Shown: positions 9,800-18,615 of the stretch, piece after piece | Numbering within the stretch: the first letter of the stretch is position 1 | Layout of the letters: the number at the start of each line of letters is the position of its first letter | Position numbers and translations under genes: made by a program | The notes under the pieces: generated by a model | What the model was told of the DNA's origin: nothing | The model's database searches: none | What the model saw: only the letters and a program-made list of their open reading frames with translations | DNA from: Moraxella porci DSM 25326 | Lineage (GTDB): Bacteria; Pseudomonadota; Gammaproteobacteria; Pseudomonadales; Moraxellaceae | DNA: 64,000 nucleotides | NCBI RefSeq assembly: GCF_002014855.1 | Contig: NZ_MUYV01000001.1 | Location: 372,001-436,000, forward strand | Reading direction: 5' to 3'

Positions 9800-10771
9800 T
9801 TATCTTTGGACTTTCATCATTAACCATAAAAATATCAACCGATAAACTTTTGCAAAATATAAATTTTTGAAAGAAAAATCTAATAACTCACGACTTGCAC
9901 TATACAATTTATCTTTAGATAAAACTAAATCGGAATGAGAAAGATTAAGCATATTCTGTCTTATTTGTTTTCTATACGAAAAAACCTTAGAAATGCTTGA
10001 TTTATGCAATGCTTTAATCTCTTTCTCATTCATATTATGTTTTTTCATAAAATACAATAGTTGAATTAATCCATGAATTTCGTCTATAAGATGAGGGTTA
10101 AATTTTTTGGTCAGTGCAAAAGGATTATCTTGTCTGTAATAAAAATTAGTACTACAAAATACTATTTTCTTACAAAAAAATAAATACTTACGAGAGGTGC
10201 ATTCATCTCCTGTTAAAATAGTATCATCATATCCCACCTGGTTTAATAAATCCATTCTTCTCAAATAAAACCCATGAATATACCAAGGAAGGCTATACAA
10301 AAATGCTTTTTCACCGCCTGAATATACTTGATGATAGTTATATTCTTTTGGGGGTAATATTTTTAAATTATTTTTTTGATTAGCATGATACCATTCCATA
10401 TCAGGAATTGCAGCATCTGCTTGGTATTTTTCTGCATTTTGAAATAAAATATCTAAACAATCTTTATCAATAATATCATCTTGACTCATATAGAAAAAAT
10501 ATTTACCCAAACAATATTGTAATCCATATGTAATTACCCTTACCGCATTTCCCGCTTTGTAGGGCATTTTCATTAATTTAAATCTATTATTTAATAAAAT
10601 TTGATTTTCTATTGCATTATAACTATTATCAGTTGAATGATCATCAATTAACAATACTTCAAAATTAGAAAAAGTCTGTTCCATTAAGCATTGTATTGTT
10701 TCTTGAATATAGGGCAAACCATTATAAACGGGTATAAGCACAGAAATAGCAGGAGAAGATACTAATTTCAA
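9800..10771 (-). CDS. glycosyltransferase family 2 (AT-rich, likely TTG start)
   Basis: About 323 residues. N-terminal AISVLIPVYNGLPYIQETIQCL, VLLIDDHSTDNS and the acidic YMSQDDIIDKDCLD motif define a GT2 enzyme. The C-terminal half is Lys/Asn/Ile-rich and not diagnostic. An ATG-initiated frame reaches 10825 and another ATG is at 10789, but both overlap the aminotransferase gene. A TTG at 10771 lies 1 nt after that gene's stop codon and has AAAGGGG 6 nt upstream, so it is the best-supported start. Base composition is strikingly AT-rich compared with housekeeping neighbours, suggesting acquisition. An 88-bp gap follows before the next GT2 gene. Confidence 0.82.
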   Translation of the reverse strand: MKLVSSPAISVLIPVYNGLPYIQETIQCLMEQTFSNFEVLLIDDHSTDNSYNAIENQILLNNRFKLMKMPYKAGNAVRVITYGLQYCLGKYFFYMSQDDIIDKDCLDILFQNAEKYQADAAIPDMEWYHANQKNNLKILPPKEYNYHQVYSGGEKAFLYSLPWYIHGFYLRRMDLLNQVGYDDTILTGDECTSRKYLFFCKKIVFCSTNFYYRQDNPFALTKKFNPHLIDEIHGLIQLLYFMKKHNMNEKEIKALHKSSISKVFSYRKQIRQNMLNLSHSDLVLSKDKLYSASRELLDFSFKNLYFAKVYRLIFLWLMMKVQR

Positions 10772-10772
10772 A

Positions 10773-11891
10773 TTACACCCCTTTAAATCCATTGCACAGA
10801 TTAACAATTTGTTTAACATCATCAAACATTAAAACTGGGCTCATGGGCAAACTTAACACCTCCTGATGAATCGCCTCTGTAATTGGTAGGCTTAACGTAT
10901 TCAATGAGCGATACGCTTGCTGTTTATGTGGCGCTATTGGATAATGAATCAGTGTCTGCACCCCATGATCAGCCAAGTATTGTTGAAGCTCTTTGCGATA
11001 AGGGCTGCGAATCACAAATAAATGCCATGCGTGCGATTCATAGCAGTCCGCACGGGTTGGAATGCTTGGTAAAGTTATCAAATCATTTTTGATATTATCT
11101 AGATAAAATTGGGCAATATTGCGACGGTGATGGGTTTCTTTGTCTAAATAGCTGAGTTTGACATTAAGCATTGCTGCTTGTATTTCATCCAGACGACTAT
11201 TAACGCCTTGATAAAAATTTTCATATTTTTGATGCGATCCATAATTACGTAGGGCGTACAAAGTATTTGCAAGTTGTGCATCATTTGTTGTAACGGCACC
11301 AGCATCCCCCAGTGCCCCCAAATTTTTCCCTGGATAAAAGCTAAAGCCTGATGCATCTCCCCATGCGCCTGCCTTTTTTCCCTGAAAGGATGCTCCATGT
11401 GCTTGGGCGGCATCTTCTAATACCAATAACCCATGTTCTTGAGCAATTTGCATAATTTCTGGCATAGGCGCAAGTTGACCATATAAATGCACAGCTAAAA
11501 TCGCTTTGGTTTTTGAGCTGATTGCTTTTTTCAGTGATAGTGGGCAGATATTATAGCTGTGCGGATTAGGTTCAACTAGCACAGGTGTTAATTTATTCTC
11601 AGTGATTGCTAAAATGCTGGCAATGTACGTATTGGCAGGTACAATCACTTCATCACCATCTTTTAATTTTCCAAGCTCTTTCCATGCTCGCAAGGTCAAT
11701 ATAAGTGCATCCAATCCATTTGCAACTCCGATTGCATATTGGACACCACAGTAGTGTGCAAAATTTTGTTCAAACCGTTCCAGTTCTTTACCTGTAATGT
11801 ACCAACCAGAATCAATGACTCTTGTGCAGGCATCAATCAATTCTTGGCGATATTGTTGATTGATTGCTTTTAAATCTAAAAAGGGAATCAT
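10773..11891 (-). CDS. DegT/DnrJ/EryC1/StrS-family sugar aminotransferase (dTDP-3-keto-6-deoxyhexose type)
   Basis: 372-residue PLP enzyme. Seen: [13 protein letters not shown] at the start, the [15 protein letters not shown] cofactor block, [38 protein letters not shown] with the PLP lysine at about 189, and [12 protein letters not shown]. The family transfers an amino group from glutamate to a keto sugar. The start overlaps the stop of the fused isomerase/acyltransferase gene by 4 bp (ATGA), so the two are coupled. With that partner the likely substrate is dTDP-3-keto-6-deoxyhexose, as for FdtB/QdtB. Galactose or glucose configuration cannot be decided here. Confidence 0.88.
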   Translation of the reverse strand: MIPFLDLKAINQQYRQELIDACTRVIDSGWYITGKELERFEQNFAHYCGVQYAIGVANGLDALILTLRAWKELGKLKDGDEVIVPANTYIASILAITENKLTPVLVEPNPHSYNICPLSLKKAISSKTKAILAVHLYGQLAPMPEIMQIAQEHGLLVLEDAAQAHGASFQGKKAGAWGDASGFSFYPGKNLGALGDAGAVTTNDAQLANTLYALRNYGSHQKYENFYQGVNSRLDEIQAAMLNVKLSYLDKETHHRRNIAQFYLDNIKNDLITLPSIPTRADCYESHAWHLFVIRSPYRKELQQYLADHGVQTLIHYPIAPHKQQAYRSLNTLSLPITEAIHQEVLSLPMSPVLMFDDVKQIVNLCNGFKGV

Positions 11892-12745
11892 GTTGTATAT
11901 CCTTTAATGATAGCGGGATTGCCCATAACAATGGCATAATCTGGCACATCTTTAGTTACCACTGCACCCGCTCCAATCATGGCATACTTACCAATGGTAA
12001 TATTGGGCAAAATGGTAGCATTGGCACCAATGCTTGCACCTTCTTGAATAATTGTTGTAGCAAATTGATCTGGATATTGTTTTGAGCGTGGATATTTGTC
12101 GTTGGTAAAACTGACATTAGGACCGATAAATACATTATCATGAATACGTAAACCATCCCACAGAAAAACCCCAGATTTGACAGTAACATTGTTACCAATA
12201 ATGACATCGTTCTCAATAAGAGTATGAGCACAAATGTTGCAATTTTCTCCAATTTTGGCATGTTTAAAAATCACTGCATATTGCCACACTCGCGTCTTTT
12301 GTCCAATATTAAGTGATTTTACATCTGCCAAAGGGTGAATGTAGGGTTGATGAACAATTTTCAAAAATTCATCATAGTTGCGAATATAATCAGATTCATC
12401 ATATGGTTCACTTGCCAAAACTAACAACACACAATCCTCTGAGAAATCATGCATTTCTCGCCAAACCAAATCTTTAATGAATAATCCTTGATTGGGAGTC
12501 TTTAAAATTACATTTTCTTTTGAATGACCATCATCCAATAAGATTCGGCAAGAACCACTAACACAAATCAGAATCTGTGATAAATTTTTATGTGCATGAA
12601 AACCACGAGAAACATCCTTGCGAGTACCAAAAATATAATAGATACGCTTGACTTCAAATGGAATTTGTTTATGATTTTCTAGGGCGATTAGACTACCGCG
12701 TTCATCACCCAGAATGGAAAAGTCAATTTGCTGTGCAATGCTCAT
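11888..12745 (-). CDS. fused sugar 3,4-ketoisomerase (FdtA/QdtA-like) and left-handed beta-helix acyltransferase
   Basis: 285 residues with two domains. Residues 1-135 are a cupin of the FdtA/WxcM C-terminal family: [21 protein letters not shown] and [18 protein letters not shown] with the His pair. Residues 138-285 are a hexapeptide-repeat helix ([46 protein letters not shown]) ending in GNPAIIKG, as in sugar N-acetyltransferases of the FdtC/WbpD type. Together with the coupled DegT aminotransferase this gives isomerisation, amination and N-acetylation of dTDP-4-keto-6-deoxyglucose. In the fused enzymes I know of (WxcM, FdtD) I recall the isomerase as the second domain, so the order here may be reversed. 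20 bp separate it from msbA. Confidence 0.85.
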   Translation of the reverse strand: MSIAQQIDFSILGDERGSLIALENHKQIPFEVKRIYYIFGTRKDVSRGFHAHKNLSQILICVSGSCRILLDDGHSKENVILKTPNQGLFIKDLVWREMHDFSEDCVLLVLASEPYDESDYIRNYDEFLKIVHQPYIHPLADVKSLNIGQKTRVWQYAVIFKHAKIGENCNICAHTLIENDVIIGNNVTVKSGVFLWDGLRIHDNVFIGPNVSFTNDKYPRSKQYPDQFATTIIQEGASIGANATILPNITIGKYAMIGAGAVVTKDVPDYAIVMGNPAIIKGYTT

Positions 12746-12765
12746 ATGTTACCTCAATAAAATAG

Positions 12766-14616
12766 TCAGTGCTTCATGCCTAAATTTTGAAGTTTGGCAT
12801 AATACCCACCTTTTGCCATCAGCTCATGGTGAGAGCCTTCCTCAATGATCTTGCCCTCATCCATCACGATGATGCGATCCGCTTGTTCGATGGTGCTTAG
12901 CCGATGAGCGACGATGATACTGGTGCGACCGTGCATTAGGCGTTCAAGTGCCTGCTGCACAAGGCGTTCAGATTCATTATCCAGAGCGCTGGTTGCTTCA
13001 TCAAGCAGTAGAATCGGTGCGTCCTTTAAAATCGCTCGGGCGATAGACACACGCTGACGCTGACCGCCAGACAGCTGACTGCCATTAGCACCGATGGGTT
13101 GGTGCAATCCAAGTGGGTGTTTATTGACCAATTCCGTCAAATTTGCCGCCTCTAGTGCAGCCATCACATCAGCTTCTGTGGCATTGGGCCGAGAATAGCG
13201 AACATTCTCAAACAAAGTGTCATCGAATAAAAAGATCTCTTGGGTGACCAGCGCAAATTGAGCGCGTAGATTTTCAAGTTTGATGGTGTTGATGTCAATG
13301 CCATCCAATAAGATCTCTCCGCTGCTTGGCGTGATAAACCGCGGCAATAGATTGATGGCAGTGGTTTTACCCGATCCTGAACGGCCGACAAGTGCAACTT
13401 TTTCACCTGCTTTAATGTTGAGATTAAAATTATTTAAGGCAGTTTTGTCCTGGCCATATCGCACCTCAATATTTTTAAAGTAAATATTGCCAGAGATATT
13501 ATCTAGCATTACTTTGCCATGATCAGCTTCGGGCTTGGTGTCCATAAACTCACAGACCGAATCGGCCGCCAGAAACATGGCCTGCATAGGGATGCTGATA
13601 TTTGCTAAGTTTTTAATCGGCCCAAACATCTGCATCATCGCCACGATAAACGCCATAAATTCGCCAATGGTGGTAACGCCCGCTTGACTTTGCCATAGGG
13701 CAATAAAAATCACCGCAGCTAAAGCCAATGAGCCAATGGCCTCACTGATCGGAGAGCGAGCAGCAGTAGCCTGTGTGATTTTCTTAGTAAGGCGAACAAT
13801 GGTGCTATTGACGCCATCAAAGCGCTTTGATGCTTGTGTCTGACCACCGAATAGCTTGATGATCCGCTGGCCTTGATGGGTTTCACCAATGGTCGTATTT
13901 AGTGTACCGATTGATAGCTGCGAATCACTGAGTACATGTTTCAAACGGTTTCGGTAATACTTAGATAGAGCGGACAATATCGGAAACATCACCATGATGG
14001 CGAGTGCCAATTGCCAATTCAAATAAAATAATACGCATACCAAGCCAATCACAATCAGCGTATCACGAGTAAGGGTGATAAATACATTGCTGGCGTTATT
14101 AATCGAGGTGTCTGCCATCTGAACGATATTCATCAAAACATGACCTGATGTATTGGCTTGATAATATTCAGATGGCAAGCTTAGCATCTTATCGAACATA
14201 TCACGACGCAGATGGCTAATCGCCATAATCGCAACCCAGCTCATCAAGTACTGACTGACAAAACGACAAATCCCTCGAAAAATGACCAATGCCATAAAAA
14301 AAATGGGCACGATCCACACTTTACTTTCAGTCCCCCAGATTGTAAACATAAACCGATCTTTAAGATGGATTATGCTTGCAACCAATCCTTCACCGTCTTT
14401 GACAGGCGGCATACCATCAGGGATGGCAAATCCTTGGTTAACCAATGGGGCGATAAAGGCTGCCAGATAACTTTCGGTAATAGCGACACCAATGATCGCA
14501 AGTAGGGCGACGATGATGCGGAATTTATATGGCTTGACATACGCCATCAGACGCATAAAGCTTTTGGTGTCTTGTTCGGTAAAGAGTCCGAAAGTTAGTT
14601 TGTTAATCATGTTCAA
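12766..14616 (-). CDS. msbA: MsbA-type ABC exporter (lipid A-core flippase)
   Basis: 616-residue half-transporter. Six membrane helices lie in residues 30-350. The nucleotide-binding domain has Walker A GRSGSGKT at 411-418, signature LSGGQRQR at about 515, Walker B ILLLDEATSALD, and AHRLSTIEQAD with the switch His. As a homodimer it would flip lipid-linked oligosaccharide across the inner membrane. Length and sequence fit MsbA, but its place inside a sugar locus leaves open a dedicated role with this glycan. No lpxK neighbour, which often accompanies msbA, is in the window. Confidence 0.85.
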   Translation of the reverse strand: MNMINKLTFGLFTEQDTKSFMRLMAYVKPYKFRIIVALLAIIGVAITESYLAAFIAPLVNQGFAIPDGMPPVKDGEGLVASIIHLKDRFMFTIWGTESKVWIVPIFFMALVIFRGICRFVSQYLMSWVAIMAISHLRRDMFDKMLSLPSEYYQANTSGHVLMNIVQMADTSINNASNVFITLTRDTLIVIGLVCVLFYLNWQLALAIMVMFPILSALSKYYRNRLKHVLSDSQLSIGTLNTTIGETHQGQRIIKLFGGQTQASKRFDGVNSTIVRLTKKITQATAARSPISEAIGSLALAAVIFIALWQSQAGVTTIGEFMAFIVAMMQMFGPIKNLANISIPMQAMFLAADSVCEFMDTKPEADHGKVMLDNISGNIYFKNIEVRYGQDKTALNNFNLNIKAGEKVALVGRSGSGKTTAINLLPRFITPSSGEILLDGIDINTIKLENLRAQFALVTQEIFLFDDTLFENVRYSRPNATEADVMAALEAANLTELVNKHPLGLHQPIGANGSQLSGGQRQRVSIARAILKDAPILLLDEATSALDNESERLVQQALERLMHGRTSIIVAHRLSTIEQADRIIVMDEGKIIEEGSHHELMAKGGYYAKLQNLGMKH

Positions 14617-14624
14617 ATCTTATT

Positions 14625-15602
14625 TTATTTATAAATATTTAATAGATATTCGTAATATGAACCTGGCTGCACATTGTCGATATAGGTCATTTTGTGAATG
14701 TTGGTATTTTCAGTAATCTGCCTGTATTTATCTGCATCAAAGGGATCATTAATAATGCTGATCAGCTGATGTGGTAGTGTGTCATCAATGGACAGCTGCT
14801 GATTTTGCATAAATTCTTTGGTTAATACATCATACATGATTTGAAAGAAAAAGTAGTGTGGAATGTGATTTTGAGTATGCCAAAAATTTAGCATGAGTTG
14901 CAAGCAGTGATTCAATAGCTTGCTTTCTTTTTTTGCAATAATGAAACTGGTGAGCATGTTAACGCGATGGTTTTCTTCCCAACTGAAGTAGCTTGGATTA
15001 AAGCGTGTCCAAAATTCTTTATTTTTAACAGTATTTACTCTTTCAAATACAAAAAAGTCCTGTTCGCTAATAGTTTTGTTAATCGGCGATGTTAATAATA
15101 TTGTAGCATCAACCCATATTCCTCCATAGGCAGAAAGTAAAGCTAGTCTTAGCAAATCAGAAAAAAAGACATGTTTGAATTCGGGATTAAGTCGCTTTCG
15201 GGCAATAAAGTCGGGGAGTTCTAAATACTGGCTAAGTGTCTCATCGGTCAAGCGAATGATCTGATAATCACCTTTGTTTTTATCAACACTATTGAAGCAC
15301 AGTTTTACCATTGCAGGTAGGTCATCGAGTCCTTGCCCCCAGTACTGCCAAATGATCTTGTTTGTACCTAGGTTTTGTTTTGGCTTTAATTGAAAGCTAT
15401 CTAGCTGATTGTTAAAATAGGCCGATATTAAGCGCTGCCAATCTTGGGCTACTTGAGACTGTTGTGCTAGATTGGCTCTCAATTCTTTTTGTTTGCGAAT
15501 TCTTCTTGGTGTAAAAGCGTAATAAAAAATTCGATAAGGATATCGGTATAGTTTTTTAAGAGAAATCATTTCTTGACTGTCACTAAAAATAAATTGATTC
15601 AT
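14625..15602 (-). CDS. capsular polysaccharide synthesis-type glycosyltransferase (DXD)
   Basis: 325 residues resembling the Caps_synth family: NKIIWQYWGQG, the KGDYQIIRLTDET block, HVFFSDLLRLALLSAYGGIWVDATI with the acidic DxT/DXD-like metal site, then SFIIAKKESKLLNHCL. Likely a cytoplasmic glycosyltransferase that extends the surface glycan; sugar and acceptor are unknown. It lies 8 bp upstream of msbA and 10 bp downstream of the HtrL-like gene, in one leftward operon. Confidence 0.8.
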   Translation of the reverse strand: MNQFIFSDSQEMISLKKLYRYPYRIFYYAFTPRRIRKQKELRANLAQQSQVAQDWQRLISAYFNNQLDSFQLKPKQNLGTNKIIWQYWGQGLDDLPAMVKLCFNSVDKNKGDYQIIRLTDETLSQYLELPDFIARKRLNPEFKHVFFSDLLRLALLSAYGGIWVDATILLTSPINKTISEQDFFVFERVNTVKNKEFWTRFNPSYFSWEENHRVNMLTSFIIAKKESKLLNHCLQLMLNFWHTQNHIPHYFFFQIMYDVLTKEFMQNQQLSIDDTLPHQLISIINDPFDADKYRQITENTNIHKMTYIDNVQPGSYYEYLLNIYK

Positions 15603-15612
15603 AGACTACTCC

Positions 15613-16461
15613 CTATATAAAAGAATCTTTTATTTTTTCAATAATGGAAACTTTTGCGGTCTTATCATATTTTCTAAATAATGCAAACCATTGTTTTTTG
15701 CCAAGATAGTTTAGCTTGAATAAGTGCCTGTTTTGTAATAAGCACATTAAATACATACCCTGATCATCATCAATAATTCGATTTTGAAGCAAAGATTTTT
15801 GATTTTTGGTAAGCAATTTTAAAAACTCTCGCCATTTATATTGCGATGCTACAATGCAGCCACCGATGATATAGACTTCGTTATTAAAAATAAATTTCAT
15901 GACATCGTCATGGTGTTGAATCTTTCTATTTTTACGGATGGTAAACATATGAACAAAATTTGGATCAAAATCATAAGCCCAATTTCTAAGCTCATTCAAA
16001 GTTTCAGCTGTTCGACAATAGCCAAAATCAACCCATGCAACCATATCTGTGTTGACAACCCCTTGTTTTATCGCTTTGTTGACAAAATAGGCTTTGAGAT
16101 TGTTAACCAAAACATAATCAGCTGACCAATATTCAATATTCTTGATTTGTTCTGGATTGATCTTTGAGATAAATTGCACATCAGTTTGCACGTTATGAAT
16201 TAGTTTTTTGACATAGTTGAGTTTGTTGGCAAAGTCAAATTCAATAATTTGTGTCGGTCTGCCATTTCTTAGGGCTAAGACTTTCTCAACGTGATGCTTG
16301 GCAACAAATACCACCATGTCATTTTCCAATTTGGCAAGATTGGCAAAATAGTCAAAGTATGTGTCTGTTGTCCGCATTAGATAATCTGGCAGCCCATCTT
16401 GTGTGGAAATCTCTCCACGCCCAATATCAAAAAAGGCTGTAACGATTGTTATTTTGCTCAT
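15613..16461 (-). CDS. HtrL/YibB (WlaTC)-like protein, putative glycosyltransferase
   Basis: 282 residues from the ATG at 16461 (MSKITIVTAFFDIGRGE); six more upstream codons are open to 16479. ITIVTAFFDIGRGE, TTDTYFDYFANLAKLENDMVVF, VAWVDFGYCR, IIGGCIVASQYKW and IIDDDQGMYLMCL match the HtrL/YibB family found in LPS and LOS core loci. Its biochemical activity is unproven; the fold is expected to be glycosyltransferase-like. The upstream neighbour is the broken glf gene. Confidence 0.75.
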   Translation of the reverse strand: MSKITIVTAFFDIGRGEISTQDGLPDYLMRTTDTYFDYFANLAKLENDMVVFVAKHHVEKVLALRNGRPTQIIEFDFANKLNYVKKLIHNVQTDVQFISKINPEQIKNIEYWSADYVLVNNLKAYFVNKAIKQGVVNTDMVAWVDFGYCRTAETLNELRNWAYDFDPNFVHMFTIRKNRKIQHHDDVMKFIFNNEVYIIGGCIVASQYKWREFLKLLTKNQKSLLQNRIIDDDQGMYLMCLLQNRHLFKLNYLGKKQWFALFRKYDKTAKVSIIEKIKDSFI

Positions 16462-16502
16462 ATTTATATGTATCCGCAAATGTAGATGTCAAAAAACTCA
16501 TT

Positions 16503-16547
16503 GATTTATAGGGTTCTTATGTAGATATTTGATAAAACCTATAAATC
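16503..16547. repeat. 10-bp perfect inverted repeat in intergenic DNA
   Basis: GATTTATAGG at 16503-16512 and CCTATAAATC at 16538-16547, separated by 25 nt, between the glf remnant and the HtrL-like gene. There is no U-tract, so it is not a normal terminator. It may be an operator or a scar of a lost element. Confidence 0.4.
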
Positions 16548-16598
16548 TGTGTTAATCATGAATATCAGTCAGATAATTTTGATACAAATTTATATTGC

Positions 16599-16965
16599 TT
16601 AAATCCTCATTGACTTATTTCTAGCTTCATCAGGCCTTTTTACACCCTAAAGCTGATAAAATGCATTCATGTTAAAAGGCAAATTGTATAAATCATCCCC
16701 ATGTCTTGCTACAGAAGAGTTTGTATAGCGGTTAAATTCTACAAAACTATTTACATAATCCCAAATTTCTTTGTTATTTGTATGAAAAATATGCGCGCCG
16801 TACTCATGTACATTGATACCTGCTTCGTTTCTAGTATATACATTCCCTGCGATATGATTTCTTTTTTTCAATTATGAGACATTTTTTGTTTTGCTTGCTC
16901 ATTTCGTGGGCGAAGACCGCACCGAATAAGCCGCTGCCAACAATTAAATAATCATATTTTTTCAT
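16599..16965 (-). pseudogene. glf: UDP-galactopyranose mutase remnant (frameshifted, nonsense and truncated)
   Basis: Translation from the ATG at 16965 gives MKKYDYLIVGSGLFGAVFAHEMSK, the FAD-binding start of Glf, and runs to KCLIIEKK. There a run of seven A (T7 on the + strand, 16862-16868) shifts the frame; one A fewer restores KRNHIAGNVYT, then INVHEYGAHIFHTNNKEIWDYVN and LPFNMNAFYQL, all Glf-specific. The next codon, where Glf proteins normally have Trp, is TAG (16647-16649). Homology continues as GVKRPDEA for a few codons and then ends. About 115 of the usual 370 or so residues remain. An intact Glf would convert UDP-Galp to UDP-Galf, so this locus has probably lost galactofuranose supply. 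Confidence 0.9.
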
Positions 16966-17014
16966 TGCCAAATGCTCTTTTTGACTTAGTTGTAAAAAAT
17001 ATATAATATATCAA

Positions 17015-17797
17015 TTACCGAAAATCAATTTTAATCCTATAAAATTTCCCAAAACTTTTGCGCACAGCATTGGACAGCTCGCCTTTGATTTTTTCAGAAA
17101 GCGAACGCTTGGGTTTATTTTGCTTACTTTGTTTGCGCGCAATCTCAATACTACTTGGCATGCTGTTTTGATTCGGAAACAAGATAAATTCTTGAGCGCA
17201 TAAAGCAGGATAGATTTGATAAATCGGCAATCCATCTAAAACATCCAAATAATGATTAAACATTAATTGATCAATGGCTGATATTTCTTGAGATGGCAGG
17301 CTTTGTGCATATTTTATGAGAGATGTGGCAGCTTTTAAGCCAATAATATAACCTGCTGTACCTAAGTGCTGCTCTTTAAGTCGTGCCGCTTGTCGATTAT
17401 CCATTAATATAATGGCATCGTTTTCAAGCTTACGCTCCTGTAAAAAAGTCTCAGTCTTCACAAAATCCAAATCATTGTCTTTTAGCCATCCATCATCACC
17501 AAAAAACAAGTGCGCATTTTCACCCAAATAAACATCATCTTCAAACACTGCCAGATATGACAGATTCTCATCAATCATCTGCTGCCATAGGCACACATGA
17601 CTCATAAAGCACGCCTTCTCACCCTCGGTCAAAAAAGCACCATCCAATGCCAATCCATGTTGCTTGGCCAATCGGGTGACTTGATCTGGTGTGATGGCAT
17701 CAAAAAACTCAAAGTCAATCCCTTGTTTGCCGAACTCTTGGGTGATGTGGGCGCGGCGTTCAGGTTTGGACTGCAAACTGATTACTTTACATTTCAT
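17015..17797 (-). CDS. glycosyltransferase family 25 (LOS galactosyltransferase-like)
   Basis: 260 residues starting MKCKVISLQSKPERRAHI, the typical GT25 N-terminus; the frame is open to an ATG at 17818 that overlaps the preceding gene by 11 bp. Next come GEKACFMSHVCLWQQMI, the FEDDVYLGE metal-binding EDD motif, TAGYIIGLKAA and AIDQLMFNH. The LgtB/LpsA-like family usually adds beta-linked galactose or glucose to lipooligosaccharide. The C-terminus is basic (Lys/Arg-rich), consistent with a peripheral membrane protein. Specificity is unknown. Confidence 0.87.
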   Translation of the reverse strand: MKCKVISLQSKPERRAHITQEFGKQGIDFEFFDAITPDQVTRLAKQHGLALDGAFLTEGEKACFMSHVCLWQQMIDENLSYLAVFEDDVYLGENAHLFFGDDGWLKDNDLDFVKTETFLQERKLENDAIILMDNRQAARLKEQHLGTAGYIIGLKAATSLIKYAQSLPSQEISAIDQLMFNHYLDVLDGLPIYQIYPALCAQEFILFPNQNSMPSSIEIARKQSKQNKPKRSLSEKIKGELSNAVRKSFGKFYRIKIDFR

Positions 17798-17807
17798 AAG
17801 TGTGTCA

Positions 17808-18614
17808 CTATATCTCATTGCGTAGCATCTTGGCCAAGATGCAATTTGGGTCTATTTTGGTTAAGTCCACATGTCGCATGGTCTCGTTGTACAGATGCAC
17901 GCACACGCTATTTTCGGTGATGACATCGTCAATACTCAGATTAGCATCCATTAGCTTATGCGTTTCATGATGTTGGATTGGGTAAAGTACATCCACAGGT
18001 TGAACCAAATGTGTAATATTCAGTTTTTTTGCATAATGGGTGATGGCGCTGGGCCCGATGACACCCCAGCCCATTGTCGATAGCGTATTGGCATAACCAA
18101 ACAGGCGTTTGATTTTCAGGCGCATTTTATCGTAGCCAGAATACCACTCAGGGGTAAAATAAGGCTGATTGCTTAGCTCTATCAAGGTATTTAGCATATC
18201 GCTGTCAGTGGGCAGAGCCAATACAGCACCATTGATATAGCTGTCATTTTCGTAGCCGAGCAGATATCCGTGTTCTGGAATGGTGAGCGGTTTTAGACAA
18301 TATACATCGCAGTCCACATAGATGCCATTTTTAATTTTTTTTAATAAAGCATAACGAAAGATGTCTGAAAACAGCGCAAAGCTACCACTTTTTTGATGCT
18401 TGATAATCTTGGAGCTGTCTAATATTGCAGATCCATCTAGCGCGTTGACGCCTGGCGGCAAATTGCTGATCTCGCCATAAGTGTACAGATTGACTTGATG
18501 CCCATGCTTGACAAATGATGTAAGGCAGGCGATGGACATGGCATTTAGCCTCTCTCCAATCCATAGCGCGTTAATGCTTGGCAGGTCTTGCTGCGTCAAA
18601 TTTTGTATGGTCAT
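17808..18614 (-). CDS. DXD-motif glycosyltransferase (Gly_transf_sug type)
   Basis: 268 residues. NALWIGERLNAMSIACLTSF at the start, then SDIFRYALLKKIKNGIYVDCDVYCLKPL containing the DXD motif (VDCDV), NGAVLALP, and GVIGPSAITHYAKK. The family includes capsule and LOS alpha-glycosyltransferases using UDP-sugars and a divalent metal. It starts 1 bp after the stop of the upstream GT25 gene and overlaps or abuts the next, so it is part of a tight translational unit. Sugar and linkage are unknown. Confidence 0.83.
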   Translation of the reverse strand: MTIQNLTQQDLPSINALWIGERLNAMSIACLTSFVKHGHQVNLYTYGEISNLPPGVNALDGSAILDSSKIIKHQKSGSFALFSDIFRYALLKKIKNGIYVDCDVYCLKPLTIPEHGYLLGYENDSYINGAVLALPTDSDMLNTLIELSNQPYFTPEWYSGYDKMRLKIKRLFGYANTLSTMGWGVIGPSAITHYAKKLNITHLVQPVDVLYPIQHHETHKLMDANLSIDDVITENSVCVHLYNETMRHVDLTKIDPNCILAKMLRNEI

Positions 18615-18615
18615 A

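Noticed and set aside
16862..16868. A7 run in glf as a phase-variation tract
   Set aside because: The gene also has a nonsense codon and has lost most of its length, so slipping the run would not restore a working protein.
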